Source of the DNA: a virus
DNA length: 27,195 bases
IMG/VR virus record: IMGVR_UViG_3300030329_004623
Span: 1-27,195 of that record
Direction: 5' to 3' (one strand)
The notes below the pieces were generated by a model that did no database searches, was not told where the DNA came from, and saw nothing but the letters and a program-made list of their open reading frames with translations. Below, in pieces: positions 15,616 through 22,676 of this stretch. Position 1 is the first letter of the stretch. Every line of letters starts with the position of its first letter. The position numbers and the translations under genes were made by a program.

Positions 15616-17145
15616 CTAGTATGTATCTACTTTTAATGTTGCATTACCTTTTTGCTGTGGAGTATTTCCGTACACAGCAATAAGTGAATTGATTTTAGCT
15701 GATTCTGTTGCATCTTGCTTTCCTGATAATGGAGAGTTGTATAGTGCGCTCACAACAAACTCTGCGTTAGGACATGATGGTATCGCCCAAGAATGAGCGC
15801 CTGTTTCATAGTTTATGTCTCCAACAACTACGCCTTGATACATAAGATTTCCTAGCCCATCATCTCTTACAAAAATATCTTTATATGATGTAGAATAAGT
15901 GACTGGGTCATAAATTGTTTCTGTTTCTAATCTTGCATCTACAGCAGCCATAACATCTCCGATAGCAGGGATTCTACCTGTTCCAAAGAACTCAGCAACT
16001 AAACTTGAACCTGAACCAAGTGATATTGCTGATGTTGATAGTTTACTACCTGACCTGAATACTATGTCGCCACCCTCTATCCTACAAGTCACTCTCTTTT
16101 GAAAAAGATTGCCTGCTGTGTAGTATTGAGTGTCTAGTGCATCTTGAATTTTTGCAACAATTCCATCAGAACCACCAAATTTTGTGTTACTTGAATCTAC
16201 GGTAAATGATAGGTTGCTAAATGTTGTTCCACCATCTACTGTGATGTCAAACTCGTATGCTGTTGAAGCTGTTAGTCCTGATTCTGTGTTTCCTGTAATA
16301 TCAGACAATCCAAGTTTCTGATAGCCTTGCGTGTAAAATTGTATAGCTACTGAGCCTGGTTGAATACCACTTAAATATGTTGACGCTCTACCATACCCAA
16401 AAAAGTTCATAGCTTTCCATCTACCTTGGTCATCGCTTTGTGCAACGCTGTATTTGTCATAGTCATGATGAGCATTAAAAAATGGGAATCTTATATCAGG
16501 AGTTCCACTGTGTGCTGCATTTGTTGAGCCATTCCAACCTCTTGACACAACTATATGATTATCTGCTACTGTCGATGCTGTTGGATTGTCATCATAAGTT
16601 CCTTCTACTCTTAGAATCTCATTTTCACATCTTATTAAGTCACCTACTCTATACTTCTCATGTCCATTGTCTAGTTCAAACACAACTGGGTCTGTGGTGT
16701 TGTTTAGCTCTCCACTTGCAACATTGTCACCTGAATCTGTGTATTCATTTGAGTTGGGTGCTGTGGCTGTAACGACATCGCCTTCATACATATCAGAAGT
16801 CTCTGTCATTATAGCTCTTTGGGCAGGTAGTGAAACAGACTCTCCTGCGCTTAAAAGAAAATGCAAATAAGAAACTGCTCCCACTGTATCCTCGTCTGTC
16901 CATCTGTTATATTTAAAAACAGCTAGAGCAGGCACATCTCCTGTGTTTGAAACTTTTACATGAGAGATATCTGCCGAGTTTGCCTCTGTGGCGCTTGTAG
17001 ATTTGCTTATTTCTAATAAAGTGTCATTTACTGTTGCTGAATATGCAAGAGATTTTGTAACTGAAGATGTAGGTCTTGACGCTATCCTTCTTCGTTTTCT
17101 TCTAGGTGTTCCACCTCCTGATGATGGTCTTGCTATGTAAGGCAT
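15616..17145 (-). CDS. Large virion structural protein with basic N-terminus
   Basis: 509 aa, Ser/Thr/Ala-rich, beta-dominated with no membrane segment. The first 25 residues are basic (MPYIARPSSGGGTPRRKRRR), which may bind DNA or the capsid interior; the rest has repeated beta blocks, e.g. LDNGHEKYRVGDLIRCENEI near 152-171. I cannot assign a family. Position between the fiber-like protein and the connector genes suggests a virion component such as a decoration, fiber or neck-whisker protein. The RBS is GGAG. The shared MPY-plus-basic start with the next, 30-aa gene is curious. Confidence 0.55.
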   Translation of the reverse strand: MPYIARPSSGGGTPRRKRRRIASRPTSSVTKSLAYSATVNDTLLEISKSTSATEANSADISHVKVSNTGDVPALAVFKYNRWTDEDTVGAVSYLHFLLSAGESVSLPAQRAIMTETSDMYEGDVVTATAPNSNEYTDSGDNVASGELNNTTDPVVFELDNGHEKYRVGDLIRCENEILRVEGTYDDNPTASTVADNHIVVSRGWNGSTNAAHSGTPDIRFPFFNAHHDYDKYSVAQSDDQGRWKAMNFFGYGRASTYLSGIQPGSVAIQFYTQGYQKLGLSDITGNTESGLTASTAYEFDITVDGGTTFSNLSFTVDSSNTKFGGSDGIVAKIQDALDTQYYTAGNLFQKRVTCRIEGGDIVFRSGSKLSTSAISLGSGSSLVAEFFGTGRIPAIGDVMAAVDARLETETIYDPVTYSTSYKDIFVRDDGLGNLMYQGVVVGDINYETGAHSWAIPSCPNAEFVVSALYNSPLSGKQDATESAKINSLIAVYGNTPQQKGNATLKVDTY

Positions 17146-17154
17146 AATTTGCTC

Positions 17155-17943
17155 CTATGTTAAATGATATTTAACGGTAATATTTAAACTATAATCAGAG
17201 TTCACACTATCTGATTCAAAAAATACTAAAATAACTTTCCCTGCTGTAACTGCTGCACTATCTATAGTCCAACTAGATACATAGGCTTGCTCAGAACCTG
17301 CGTTTGTAGTATCACTACTATGTGCAAGTAATGTTCCATTTGTTAGGCAAGATGTAGACCCTGATGTAAGGTCGTAGGAAAGAGCATGAAATCTTGTTGT
17401 GTCTCCACTAGCAGCGTCTGCTCCCTCTAGCGAAACAATACTATCAATGCTAATTGCATTAGGCAGATACCAGCAATATCTAACAATGTCACTTGCTCTT
17501 TCATCATTGCTATTTGCTGTTGTAAATGAAGTTGCAGGGTCTGTTCCTGTTCCAAATGTAGTTTGGTCGTTTGCTACTGCTCCCATTGTTGCTGCAAATG
17601 GCACAGGGTGATGATTGTTAGCTAGCCATGAGTCTGATACATCGTTTGCAATTCCAAAGTAAGCATATTGACTATTTACATAGTTACCTAGGGCAGATAC
17701 CTTACTATTGGTAGAATCTGCTGCCAATAAAGTTGTCCCTCCTTGGGAAAGTACACTAAATGCTGCTGTAGTGTCATCATTTTGTGGTCTAACTAAAACC
17801 ACATCATCAGATAATCTTAATGCAGAGTTCGTACCCTCTCCATCTTTAACAACTCTGGTTGTAGTGTCAACACCACTATTAGAATTGTCCATTTGTAAGA
17901 CATCTTTATATGTATTTGCTAATGTTTTTCCTGTTAAGCTCAT
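17155..17943 (-). CDS. Fiber-like virion structural protein
   Basis: 262 aa. The N-terminal 90 residues (LTGKTLANTYKDVLQMDNSN, a GVDTTTRVVKDGEGTNSALR stretch, then FSVLSQGGTTLLAADSTNS) form a phage structural module that I recall at the start of fiber or spike proteins, where it is thought to trimerise and attach the fiber to the particle. The C-terminal part is beta-rich with few charged residues, fitting a receptor-binding or decoration head. No enzymatic motif is visible. It is located next to the 509-aa structural protein, and both may form one appendage; this pairing is inferred. Confidence 0.55.
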   Translation of the reverse strand: MSLTGKTLANTYKDVLQMDNSNSGVDTTTRVVKDGEGTNSALRLSDDVVLVRPQNDDTTAAFSVLSQGGTTLLAADSTNSKVSALGNYVNSQYAYFGIANDVSDSWLANNHHPVPFAATMGAVANDQTTFGTGTDPATSFTTANSNDERASDIVRYCWYLPNAISIDSIVSLEGADAASGDTTRFHALSYDLTSGSTSCLTNGTLLAHSSDTTNAGSEQAYVSSWTIDSAAVTAGKVILVFFESDSVNSDYSLNITVKYHLT

Positions 17944-17966
17944 TTACAATCCTTATTAATTTGCAT

Positions 17967-18194
17967 TTAGTCAGACCCTTGCCAGTCATACTTGTTAACT
18001 TTATCTACAAAAGCTTTTGTTTCTAATAGCTCTAATCTTTTATGAACTTTAAGTATCTGGTCTTTAGAGAATAAAGGGGGATGCGAATCTTTCTCTAGTC
18101 TATCAATTCTTTTGCACACTTGCACCACCCCTTCATCTTTTTGTATTAATGTCATTAAATATGGTAGCAGTTTATTTGCCAGCCACTTAATCAT
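17967..18194 (-). CDS. Small coiled-coil protein, 75 aa
   Basis: Not recognised. It starts with a hydrophobic helix (MIKWLANKLLPYLMTLI) that is probably membrane-associated, followed by charged coiled-coil segments (VCKRIDRLEKD and HKRLELLETK). The overlap of 8 nt with the upstream 97-aa gene ties it to the run of small membrane proteins. A similar RLEKD-type coiled coil occurs in the 56-aa minus-strand protein at 26436. A lysis accessory or holin partner is possible, but nothing in the sequence proves it. Confidence 0.5.
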   Translation of the reverse strand: MIKWLANKLLPYLMTLIQKDEGVVQVCKRIDRLEKDSHPPLFSKDQILKVHKRLELLETKAFVDKVNKYDWQGSD

Positions 18195-18480
18195 CGCTCC
18201 TTAGTCCTCTGATGAAACCTCGAACCATTGAACCAAAAATATTATCAATTAAATCAATAAACCATGGCTCTATAGTATTATTCCAAACCTTCTTAGTTGC
18301 ACTCCACTTGCCTAAACCTAAAGTCATAATCTTGCCTAGGCTTTCAAATGTAGTTTCAACTACACTACATATACTTTCGTTAGGCACTTTCTTAAGTACC
18401 CATAATACTGCTGCTGATGTTCCACCACCAACAATCATTGCTGAATTACTTGTAACTGCTCCTAAAATTGAATCAAACAT
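18187..18480 (-). CDS. Small membrane protein, 97 aa
   Basis: Residues about 10-30 (SNSAMIVGGGTSAAVLWVLK) form one glycine-rich membrane helix. The rest is amphipathic with a Trp-rich stretch and a basic end (VRGFIRGLRSDD). No signal peptidase site is seen. It belongs to a row of three small membrane proteins downstream of the lysozyme and phosphoesterase genes, so a holin, antiholin or virion membrane-contact role is plausible. Family not recognised. Confidence 0.5.
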   Translation of the reverse strand: MFDSILGAVTSNSAMIVGGGTSAAVLWVLKKVPNESICSVVETTFESLGKIMTLGLGKWSATKKVWNNTIEPWFIDLIDNIFGSMVRGFIRGLRSDD

Positions 18481-18492
18481 AGTTTTCTCCTA

Positions 18493-18789
18493 TTAGTAAT
18501 TGTTATCTTGCTTGCGCATAAACTTTTCTTTTAATCCATTCCCGCTCATGCTTGCGAGAATTTCCACTATAGCTCTGTAACTAGCCTTGATGTCTCTTTG
18601 TTCGAGCTGATTTACTTTACTTTGGTCAATTAACTTGATTATTATTCCTTCAACTCTAGTAAAGGACTCTCTTAGCTCAGTTTGAAGCTCATCTTGTATA
18701 AATTGATTCTGCCTATTAACATACCAACCAAGGGCTATTACCATAAACACTGGCAATCCAAATGTCTCTAGTATCCCTATAAAATCCAT
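18493..18789 (-). CDS. Holin-like protein (BhlA/UviB-type layout)
   Basis: 98 aa from ATG 18789, chosen because it overlaps the upstream stop as TGATG; a TTG three bases earlier gives one extra residue. A single N-terminal membrane helix (residues about 3-22, ILETFGLPVFMVIALGWYV) is followed by a long charged coiled coil and a basic tail. This one-helix plus coiled-coil layout fits BhlA/UviB-type holin-like proteins, which permeabilise the membrane so the lysozyme can reach the wall. The GH24 lysozyme lies about 1.5 kb upstream in the same operon. The call is from architecture only. Confidence 0.5.
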   Translation of the reverse strand: MDFIGILETFGLPVFMVIALGWYVNRQNQFIQDELQTELRESFTRVEGIIIKLIDQSKVNQLEQRDIKASYRAIVEILASMSGNGLKEKFMRKQDNNY

Positions 18790-19034
18790 CAATTCTCAAT
18801 GATAAGGGTTTCAAGTCTTTTTCCCCATTCGTCAATCTTGGTTTCTATTTTACCTATATCTACTTTATTTTTATTTACATCTTTCTGAACGCTGTGTATC
18901 ATATTAGCGTTATCATCTGCATCACCCTCAACAGAACTAAGCCTGTGAGATGTTGCTCCCTGAGTAAATATAAAAGTACCTATGACGGTGGCTATTGTTA
19001 TAAGCGTACCTAAAGATATTTTTTTGTCAATCAT
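18789..19034 (-). CDS. Membrane-anchored coiled-coil protein (holin/lysis candidate)
   Basis: 81 aa: a membrane helix at about residues 8-25 (LGTLITIATVIGTFIFTQG) followed by a polar coiled coil (HSVQKDVNKNKVDIGKIETK). The layout resembles the next gene, so the two may be a pair, for example holin plus regulator, or membrane-bound subunits of one complex. No lipobox Cys is present, so it is not an o-spanin. The stop overlaps the downstream start (TGATG), supporting joint production. Function is inferred from layout only. Confidence 0.5.
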   Translation of the reverse strand: MIDKKISLGTLITIATVIGTFIFTQGATSHRLSSVEGDADDNANMIHSVQKDVNKNKVDIGKIETKIDEWGKRLETLIIEN

Positions 19035-19072
19035 AAAATCTTATTAGTGTTGTTTTTGTTGAAGTCCAATAA

Positions 19073-20284
19073 CTAGACGACAACTTCAAATATTGTTTTT
19101 TTCTGTGTTCTTTTTTCTGTCGATTTTGCATTATAAGCCTCCAATGACTTATCTATGTCATATCCTTCTTCTTTTACATTTTGAAGGTCAACTTTAATTC
19201 CGTCTCTATTCCCATTGCTGTAAAATATGTAGCAATTCTGACTAGCTCTGCCGTTCAAGTTAAGAGCTTTCTCTGAATAGTCATTAGCCCCTACCATTGA
19301 TGAGCTTCGACCAAAATTGTCTCCCACTCTAGCTGAATGGACATGACCAAAGATTACATAATCAATCTTTATTCCTTTTAAAGAGTACCTTCCAGCGATT
19401 TGGTTCACAGAGGTATCTAATTTTCCTTTTAACGAACCGTGTCCATGGAGCATTAATAAATTTTGACCTGCGACATTTATTACTAATTCTGATGGGTCTC
19501 CATGTATAAATTTAACACTTTTATCTCTAAATAAATACCTTAAACATTGAAATATTGTATAATCATAGTTGTCTGTAGCTACAACATTACTCCATCCCAT
19601 TTCTTTATTTGCTCTACCTTCATTTCCGACTACAGAAGCTACAGTTACATTAAAATCTTTATTTAAGTCTATAATAGCTTGTTGGAGGATGTCCACCCCA
19701 AGAAAAGTAGCCTTAGCTCTGTTGGTAGCTTGATTTAAAAGCTCATCAAGTCTCCTGTCGCTGTTCATAAGGTCACCTGTCAGTGCCATTACTATATTAC
19801 TAGCCTTCGCTGTCTTAAAATAGGTTCTAGCCTTATTAACAAAATATCTAGTTCGTGCAGAAGCAACCTTGAAATCATATCTGTTGTTTTCTAATTCTAC
19901 AAGCTCGTTGAAGTGGACATCGGAAAATTGTATTACGCCCACAGCTTTATTGTTAGACTCAAAAGTATTTAAAGTCTTATGTAATTTGTTTTTTTCAAAA
20001 AGCGATACTAATTCTTTACTGTATTCTTCAACAGCATTTTCAACTCTAGCGTGTTCACGAAACGCCTTGTTGGATATTCTGTTTTTGTCCTGCGCTCGCT
20101 GTTTCTGCTTAGATAACCTTACATTTTCTCGTATGATGTCATGGTCAGCATCACAGATTGGATATATCGTTGAAACTTTGCATTTTGCACATTCATATCT
20201 TTGCTTATGATTTCTCGTGAAACCACATTTCATTAGACCGATATGATAGCAGTTCGGACATATTAACTCTTTAGGGTTTACCAT
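19073..20284 (-). CDS. Zinc-ribbon-metallophosphoesterase fusion protein
   Basis: 403 aa in two parts. Residues 9-35 form a zinc ribbon (C9, C12, C32, C35; CPNC...GFTRNHKQRYECAKC) like the DNA-binding N-terminus of IS1 InsA. A basic helical linker (50-105) follows. Residues 116-330 carry the calcineurin-like metallophosphoesterase motifs: D122-x-H124, G170-D171, G220-N221, H280-G-H282 and G313-H314-x-H316. The usual GNH(D/E) reads GNEG here, so the catalytic His of motif III is replaced by Glu, while the metal-binding Asn is kept. The combination suggests a DNA-directed phosphodiesterase or nuclease, as in SbcD/Mre11 relatives, but substrate is unproven. It lies between the lysozyme and the membrane proteins, an odd place for a DNA enzyme. 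Confidence 0.75.
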   Translation of the reverse strand: MVNPKELICPNCYHIGLMKCGFTRNHKQRYECAKCKVSTIYPICDADHDIIRENVRLSKQKQRAQDKNRISNKAFREHARVENAVEEYSKELVSLFEKNKLHKTLNTFESNNKAVGVIQFSDVHFNELVELENNRYDFKVASARTRYFVNKARTYFKTAKASNIVMALTGDLMNSDRRLDELLNQATNRAKATFLGVDILQQAIIDLNKDFNVTVASVVGNEGRANKEMGWSNVVATDNYDYTIFQCLRYLFRDKSVKFIHGDPSELVINVAGQNLLMLHGHGSLKGKLDTSVNQIAGRYSLKGIKIDYVIFGHVHSARVGDNFGRSSSMVGANDYSEKALNLNGRASQNCYIFYSNGNRDGIKVDLQNVKEEGYDIDKSLEAYNAKSTEKRTQKKTIFEVVV

Positions 20285-20299
20285 TTACCCCCTGGCTTG

Positions 20300-20725
20300 T
20301 TATTGTGATTTTATAATTTCACTTAACTCTTTAGCCCTATTAGGACTATCTGACCTTGCCCATTTGGAATCGAGCATCTCCTCACTAGCCATTAAAAAGT
20401 TATCATCTTTTATGTATTGTATTGTTTTTTTAAATTTCTTAACGCCAGAAAAGCCTATCTGGAAAATCATATTGACCAAAACATCTTGAACTGTCTCTGA
20501 TTTATCAAAGAACCAAGAGTCCCAGTCGTCATCTCCTTCTATTCTAGCTAATATACCTCGTATTTTCTTGTCGAGTATCAAGTTTGCAATCTCTTCATCC
20601 ATAAATAAATCTTTGATTGCGAATCCATACCCTATAGTATCATAACCATTAGGGCATTTATATACACGAGGTTCGTAACCTTCGTGTTTTGCTATCATCT
20701 CTTTTAAATTATTTAAGTCTTTCAT
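20300..20725 (-). CDS. GH24 lysozyme (endolysin), Cys variant of the catalytic triad
   Basis: 141 aa, close to the usual 145-165 aa of T4/P22-type lysozymes. The active-site block is HEGYEPRVYKCPNGYDTIGY, with E15, C24 and T30 in the positions of T4 lysozyme Glu11, Asp20 and Thr26 (E-8 residues-D/C-5 residues-T). A Cys in the second position is found in functional members of the family. The enzyme hydrolyses the muramic acid-glucosamine bond of peptidoglycan. There is no signal peptide or SAR anchor, so release would need a holin; three small membrane-protein genes lie downstream. The stop/start overlap with the upstream zinc-ribbon gene is ATGA. It also implies a bacterial, peptidoglycan-bearing host. 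Confidence 0.88.
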   Translation of the reverse strand: MKDLNNLKEMIAKHEGYEPRVYKCPNGYDTIGYGFAIKDLFMDEEIANLILDKKIRGILARIEGDDDWDSWFFDKSETVQDVLVNMIFQIGFSGVKKFKKTIQYIKDDNFLMASEEMLDSKWARSDSPNRAKELSEIIKSQ

Positions 20726-20907
20726 AGAATATCTTCACCAAGCTCTTTTCTTAGGTGCTTGTCAGTTATTGGGTTGAATTGCACTTGTGGGCTTCCAAGT
20801 CGATTCCACTTAAATGACCCACACTTAATACATTTAGGGGTCTCTGATTTTTTATAAAATCCTACCCACCTATATCCACAATCTTTGCAAGTGTAATTAT
20901 GAGTCAC
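20722..20907 (-). CDS. Small zinc-ribbon protein, 61 aa (GTG start)
   Basis: Contains CKDC near the N-terminus (C7/C10) and CIKC near residues 26-29, with aromatic Trp/Tyr around the first pair, the pattern of a rubredoxin-like zinc ribbon. The C-terminal half is polar. It starts with GTG, 11 nt inside the end of the preceding basic gene, and its stop overlaps the lysozyme ATG. Function unknown; DNA or RNA binding, or a structural zinc knuckle, are options. Confidence 0.6.
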   Translation of the reverse strand: MTHNYTCKDCGYRWVGFYKKSETPKCIKCGSFKWNRLGSPQVQFNPITDKHLRKELGEDIL

Positions 20908-21070
20908 TTTTCTTCTTTCTTTGCTTTTTTATTGACTTTTTAGTCTTTAATTCCTTCCCATCTTCTGTACATTCGACATAACCCTTATCTGCAAAGCTAT
21001 TTAAAACTTTTTTAGATATACTATCTAATTTTCCAAATACGCTACCATCTTTCCTCTTAAAATATTTCAT
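20897..21070 (-). CDS. Small basic protein, 57 aa
   Basis: The start at 21070 is chosen over an upstream in-frame ATG because a perfect AAGGAG site lies just before it. Residues 1-35 (MKYFKRKDGSVFGKLDSISK and on) look folded; residues 39-57 are Lys-rich (TKKSIKKQRKKK) and probably disordered. It follows the major capsid gene across a strong hairpin. Nucleic-acid or capsid binding is inferred from charge. Family not recognised. Confidence 0.6.
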   Translation of the reverse strand: MKYFKRKDGSVFGKLDSISKKVLNSFADKGYVECTEDGKELKTKKSIKKQRKKKSDS

Positions 21071-21084
21071 TCTTTCTCCTTTTA

Positions 21085-21114
21085 ATATTAGGGGGAAGTT
21101 ATCCCCCCTAATAT
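21085..21114 (-). terminator. Stable hairpin after the major capsid gene (partial terminator or mRNA stabiliser)
   Basis: An 11-bp stem (21085-21095 with 21104-21114, GC-rich core GGGGG/CCCCC, 8-nt loop) lies 11-40 bases beyond the capsid stop. In the direction of transcription it is followed by TTAAAAGG rather than a U-run, so it is not a complete intrinsic terminator. It could cut read-through or protect the 3' end of the abundant capsid message. Confidence 0.6.
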
Positions 21115-21124
21115 ACATCATTTA

Positions 21125-21997
21125 TTATGATGGGTTTGCGAAGTTTACAACTGGAACATCTGTAGTTCCACCTGTTGCACCTGAGAGTGCTGCGCCAAAC
21201 ATAACATCTACAACAATAGATGTAGATAGATAATCAATATCATATTGGCTTTGTACCCTTGGAGCTAACTGCTGTGCGAAATAAACTGCGTTTCTGTTAA
21301 ATATCGTAGCAGTTTCATCACCAGTATCACCATCATCATCCCAGTCTGTTGAAGAGAATGTAGGCATCCCATAAATAGAACCTAGCGACCCATTAACTGC
21401 TGGGTTCGTAGAGTCTCCTCTTCTTGATGCGTCAAAAAAGTCTTGAAGACTTAATATGTACATATACGCTGCTGGGGAACAATAAAGAAATGTATCTCCA
21501 TCGCCATAATCCCAATTACCATCAAGAAGTTTTTGTAATCCTTCTCTGATTTTTGCAGATGTCATATTATTATCAGTCCCAAGCGTTACATCATTCCCAG
21601 TAGCTGCTTGTAAAACGCTAACAGCAAGATAGTTTTCAATGTACTTTGCTATAGAATATCCCATTGATTTAGCATAAGCACCAAAGAGGTCTGCGCTTTC
21701 TTGAACTTTTACATGGTCTCCTATTCTTTTAGCCTCTACAGCGTGCTGGTTAATAGCTAAATCAACTACTCCATCTGTATTAGCACCATAACTTACAGCA
21801 GAGCCTGATGATAGGTTTGTAGCAGTCTCTTCTGTTACTTTAGGAATATGTAATGTATCCCCTCCACCAGCTACCATACTACTAAAATCGAGAACTTGGT
21901 TTTTTAATTGAAATTTAGCCTCAGCATAATCTAATATTGCATCACTCCACATTTCTGGAATAAAATTAGCTGCCGTGGTTGTTGTTACTTCAGCCAT
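21125..21997 (-). CDS. Major capsid protein (HK97 fold)
   Basis: 290 aa with the layout of self-assembling coat proteins of the HK97 superfamily: an N-arm start (NFIPEMWSDAILDYAEAKF), a core strand block (LHIPKVTEETATNLSSGSAV), a spine-helix region (ESADLFGAYAKSMGYSIAKY), and A-domain stretches (LYCSPAAYMYILSLQDFF and AVYFAQQLAPRVQSQYDIDY). No separate protease or N-terminal delta domain is seen, which fits the separate scaffold gene just upstream in transcription. An AGGAGG site lies about 9 nt before ATG, consistent with high expression. Coat proteins are the most abundant virion component; identity is also supported by scaffold and terminase neighbours. Confidence 0.88.
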   Translation of the reverse strand: MAEVTTTTAANFIPEMWSDAILDYAEAKFQLKNQVLDFSSMVAGGGDTLHIPKVTEETATNLSSGSAVSYGANTDGVVDLAINQHAVEAKRIGDHVKVQESADLFGAYAKSMGYSIAKYIENYLAVSVLQAATGNDVTLGTDNNMTSAKIREGLQKLLDGNWDYGDGDTFLYCSPAAYMYILSLQDFFDASRRGDSTNPAVNGSLGSIYGMPTFSSTDWDDDGDTGDETATIFNRNAVYFAQQLAPRVQSQYDIDYLSTSIVVDVMFGAALSGATGGTTDVPVVNFANPS

Positions 21998-22060
21998 TGA
22001 AATAGCCTCCTAATTTACGTTCTTTCAACTATGCAATCGCACCTTCATTTTGAACGTATG

Positions 22061-22582
22061 TTAATTTTTGGAGTAAGACTTAATTATATCTTTCCAATTC
22101 TCCCTCAAGGCTTTTTTATCGGAGTAATCTATTTTCTCTTTTAATACTTTCTGCCTTGGGTTGCCAGCAACCTCTGGAGCGTTGGATTTAATATTATTAA
22201 TCTTACTTGTTAAATATTCGAGAGTATCAAGGTCTAAACCTGCTAACCTTTCTCTCTCCTCTTCAGGGGCTGATTCCAATAAAGTGTTTCTGCGATTCTC
22301 CTCATACTTATTCCACTTCTGTGCAGTGTTAGATAAACTTTCATTTTCAGAAGACACTTTTTCATAAAGTGCTTTAAAATCTTCCTTCTCTTTAAGTTTA
22401 GCTTCTTCTGCTCTAGTAAGTTTCTTTTCAAGTTCAGCTAATCGTGCCTCAGCGTCCTGCGCCCTTTTTCTGTACTTCTTATTTTCATAAGCAAGTGGAC
22501 TTTCAGTATCAGGCGAATCTACCTCAGTCCCTGTTGAAACTTCCTCACTGACTGTGGCGTTGGTTTCGGTATTATCAGACAT
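22061..22582 (-). CDS. Scaffolding protein (coiled-coil, acidic)
   Basis: 173 aa from ATG 22582, preferred over an earlier ATG at 22597 because GGAGG lies about 8 nt before it. The N-terminal 40 residues are acidic and low-complexity (SDNTETNATVSEEVSTG), residues about 45-95 are a long charged coiled coil (RAQDAEARLAELEKKLTRAE), and the C-terminus is basic, which is the usual scaffold layout: a coiled-coil dimer plus a basic coat-binding end. It precedes the capsid gene. The job is guiding procapsid assembly and then leaving. No protease motif is visible, so it is a free scaffold rather than a fused protease-scaffold. Confidence 0.75.
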   Translation of the reverse strand: MSDNTETNATVSEEVSTGTEVDSPDTESPLAYENKKYRKRAQDAEARLAELEKKLTRAEEAKLKEKEDFKALYEKVSSENESLSNTAQKWNKYEENRRNTLLESAPEEERERLAGLDLDTLEYLTSKINNIKSNAPEVAGNPRQKVLKEKIDYSDKKALRENWKDIIKSYSKN

Positions 22583-22676
22583 TGTTATGTCCTCCATATA
22601 TAGTGTTTTTTTTAGGTCAAATACACAATATCTTGTATATATCCCATTGCGTAACTTATATTACATTGGCTTTAAA
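22583..22676. promoter_or_regulatory. Divergent intergenic region between scaffold and terminase operons
   Basis: The only divergent gap in the window, so it should carry promoters for both late operons. On the plus strand, TTGTAT and TATATT about 18 bases apart precede the terminase start, a fair sigma-70-like candidate. On the minus strand only weak candidates exist (TTGTGT or TTGACC before TATATA with poor spacing). A T8 run is present. No clear operator repeats were seen. Confidence 0.4.

Noticed and set aside
22016-22057. 7-bp inverted repeat before the capsid gene as operator or promoter
   Set aside because: The arms are AT-rich with a 29-nt loop, no adjacent promoter elements fit, and the gap is normal for an intra-operon leader.
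22061-22582. Prohead protease or protease-scaffold fusion
   Set aside because: The product is a charged coiled coil without Ser-His protease motifs, so it is called a scaffold only.
22554-22676. TerL start at 22554
   Set aside because: The extra 41 residues are hydrophobic and unlike TerL N-termini, and this segment is antisense to the scaffold start and its ribosome site.
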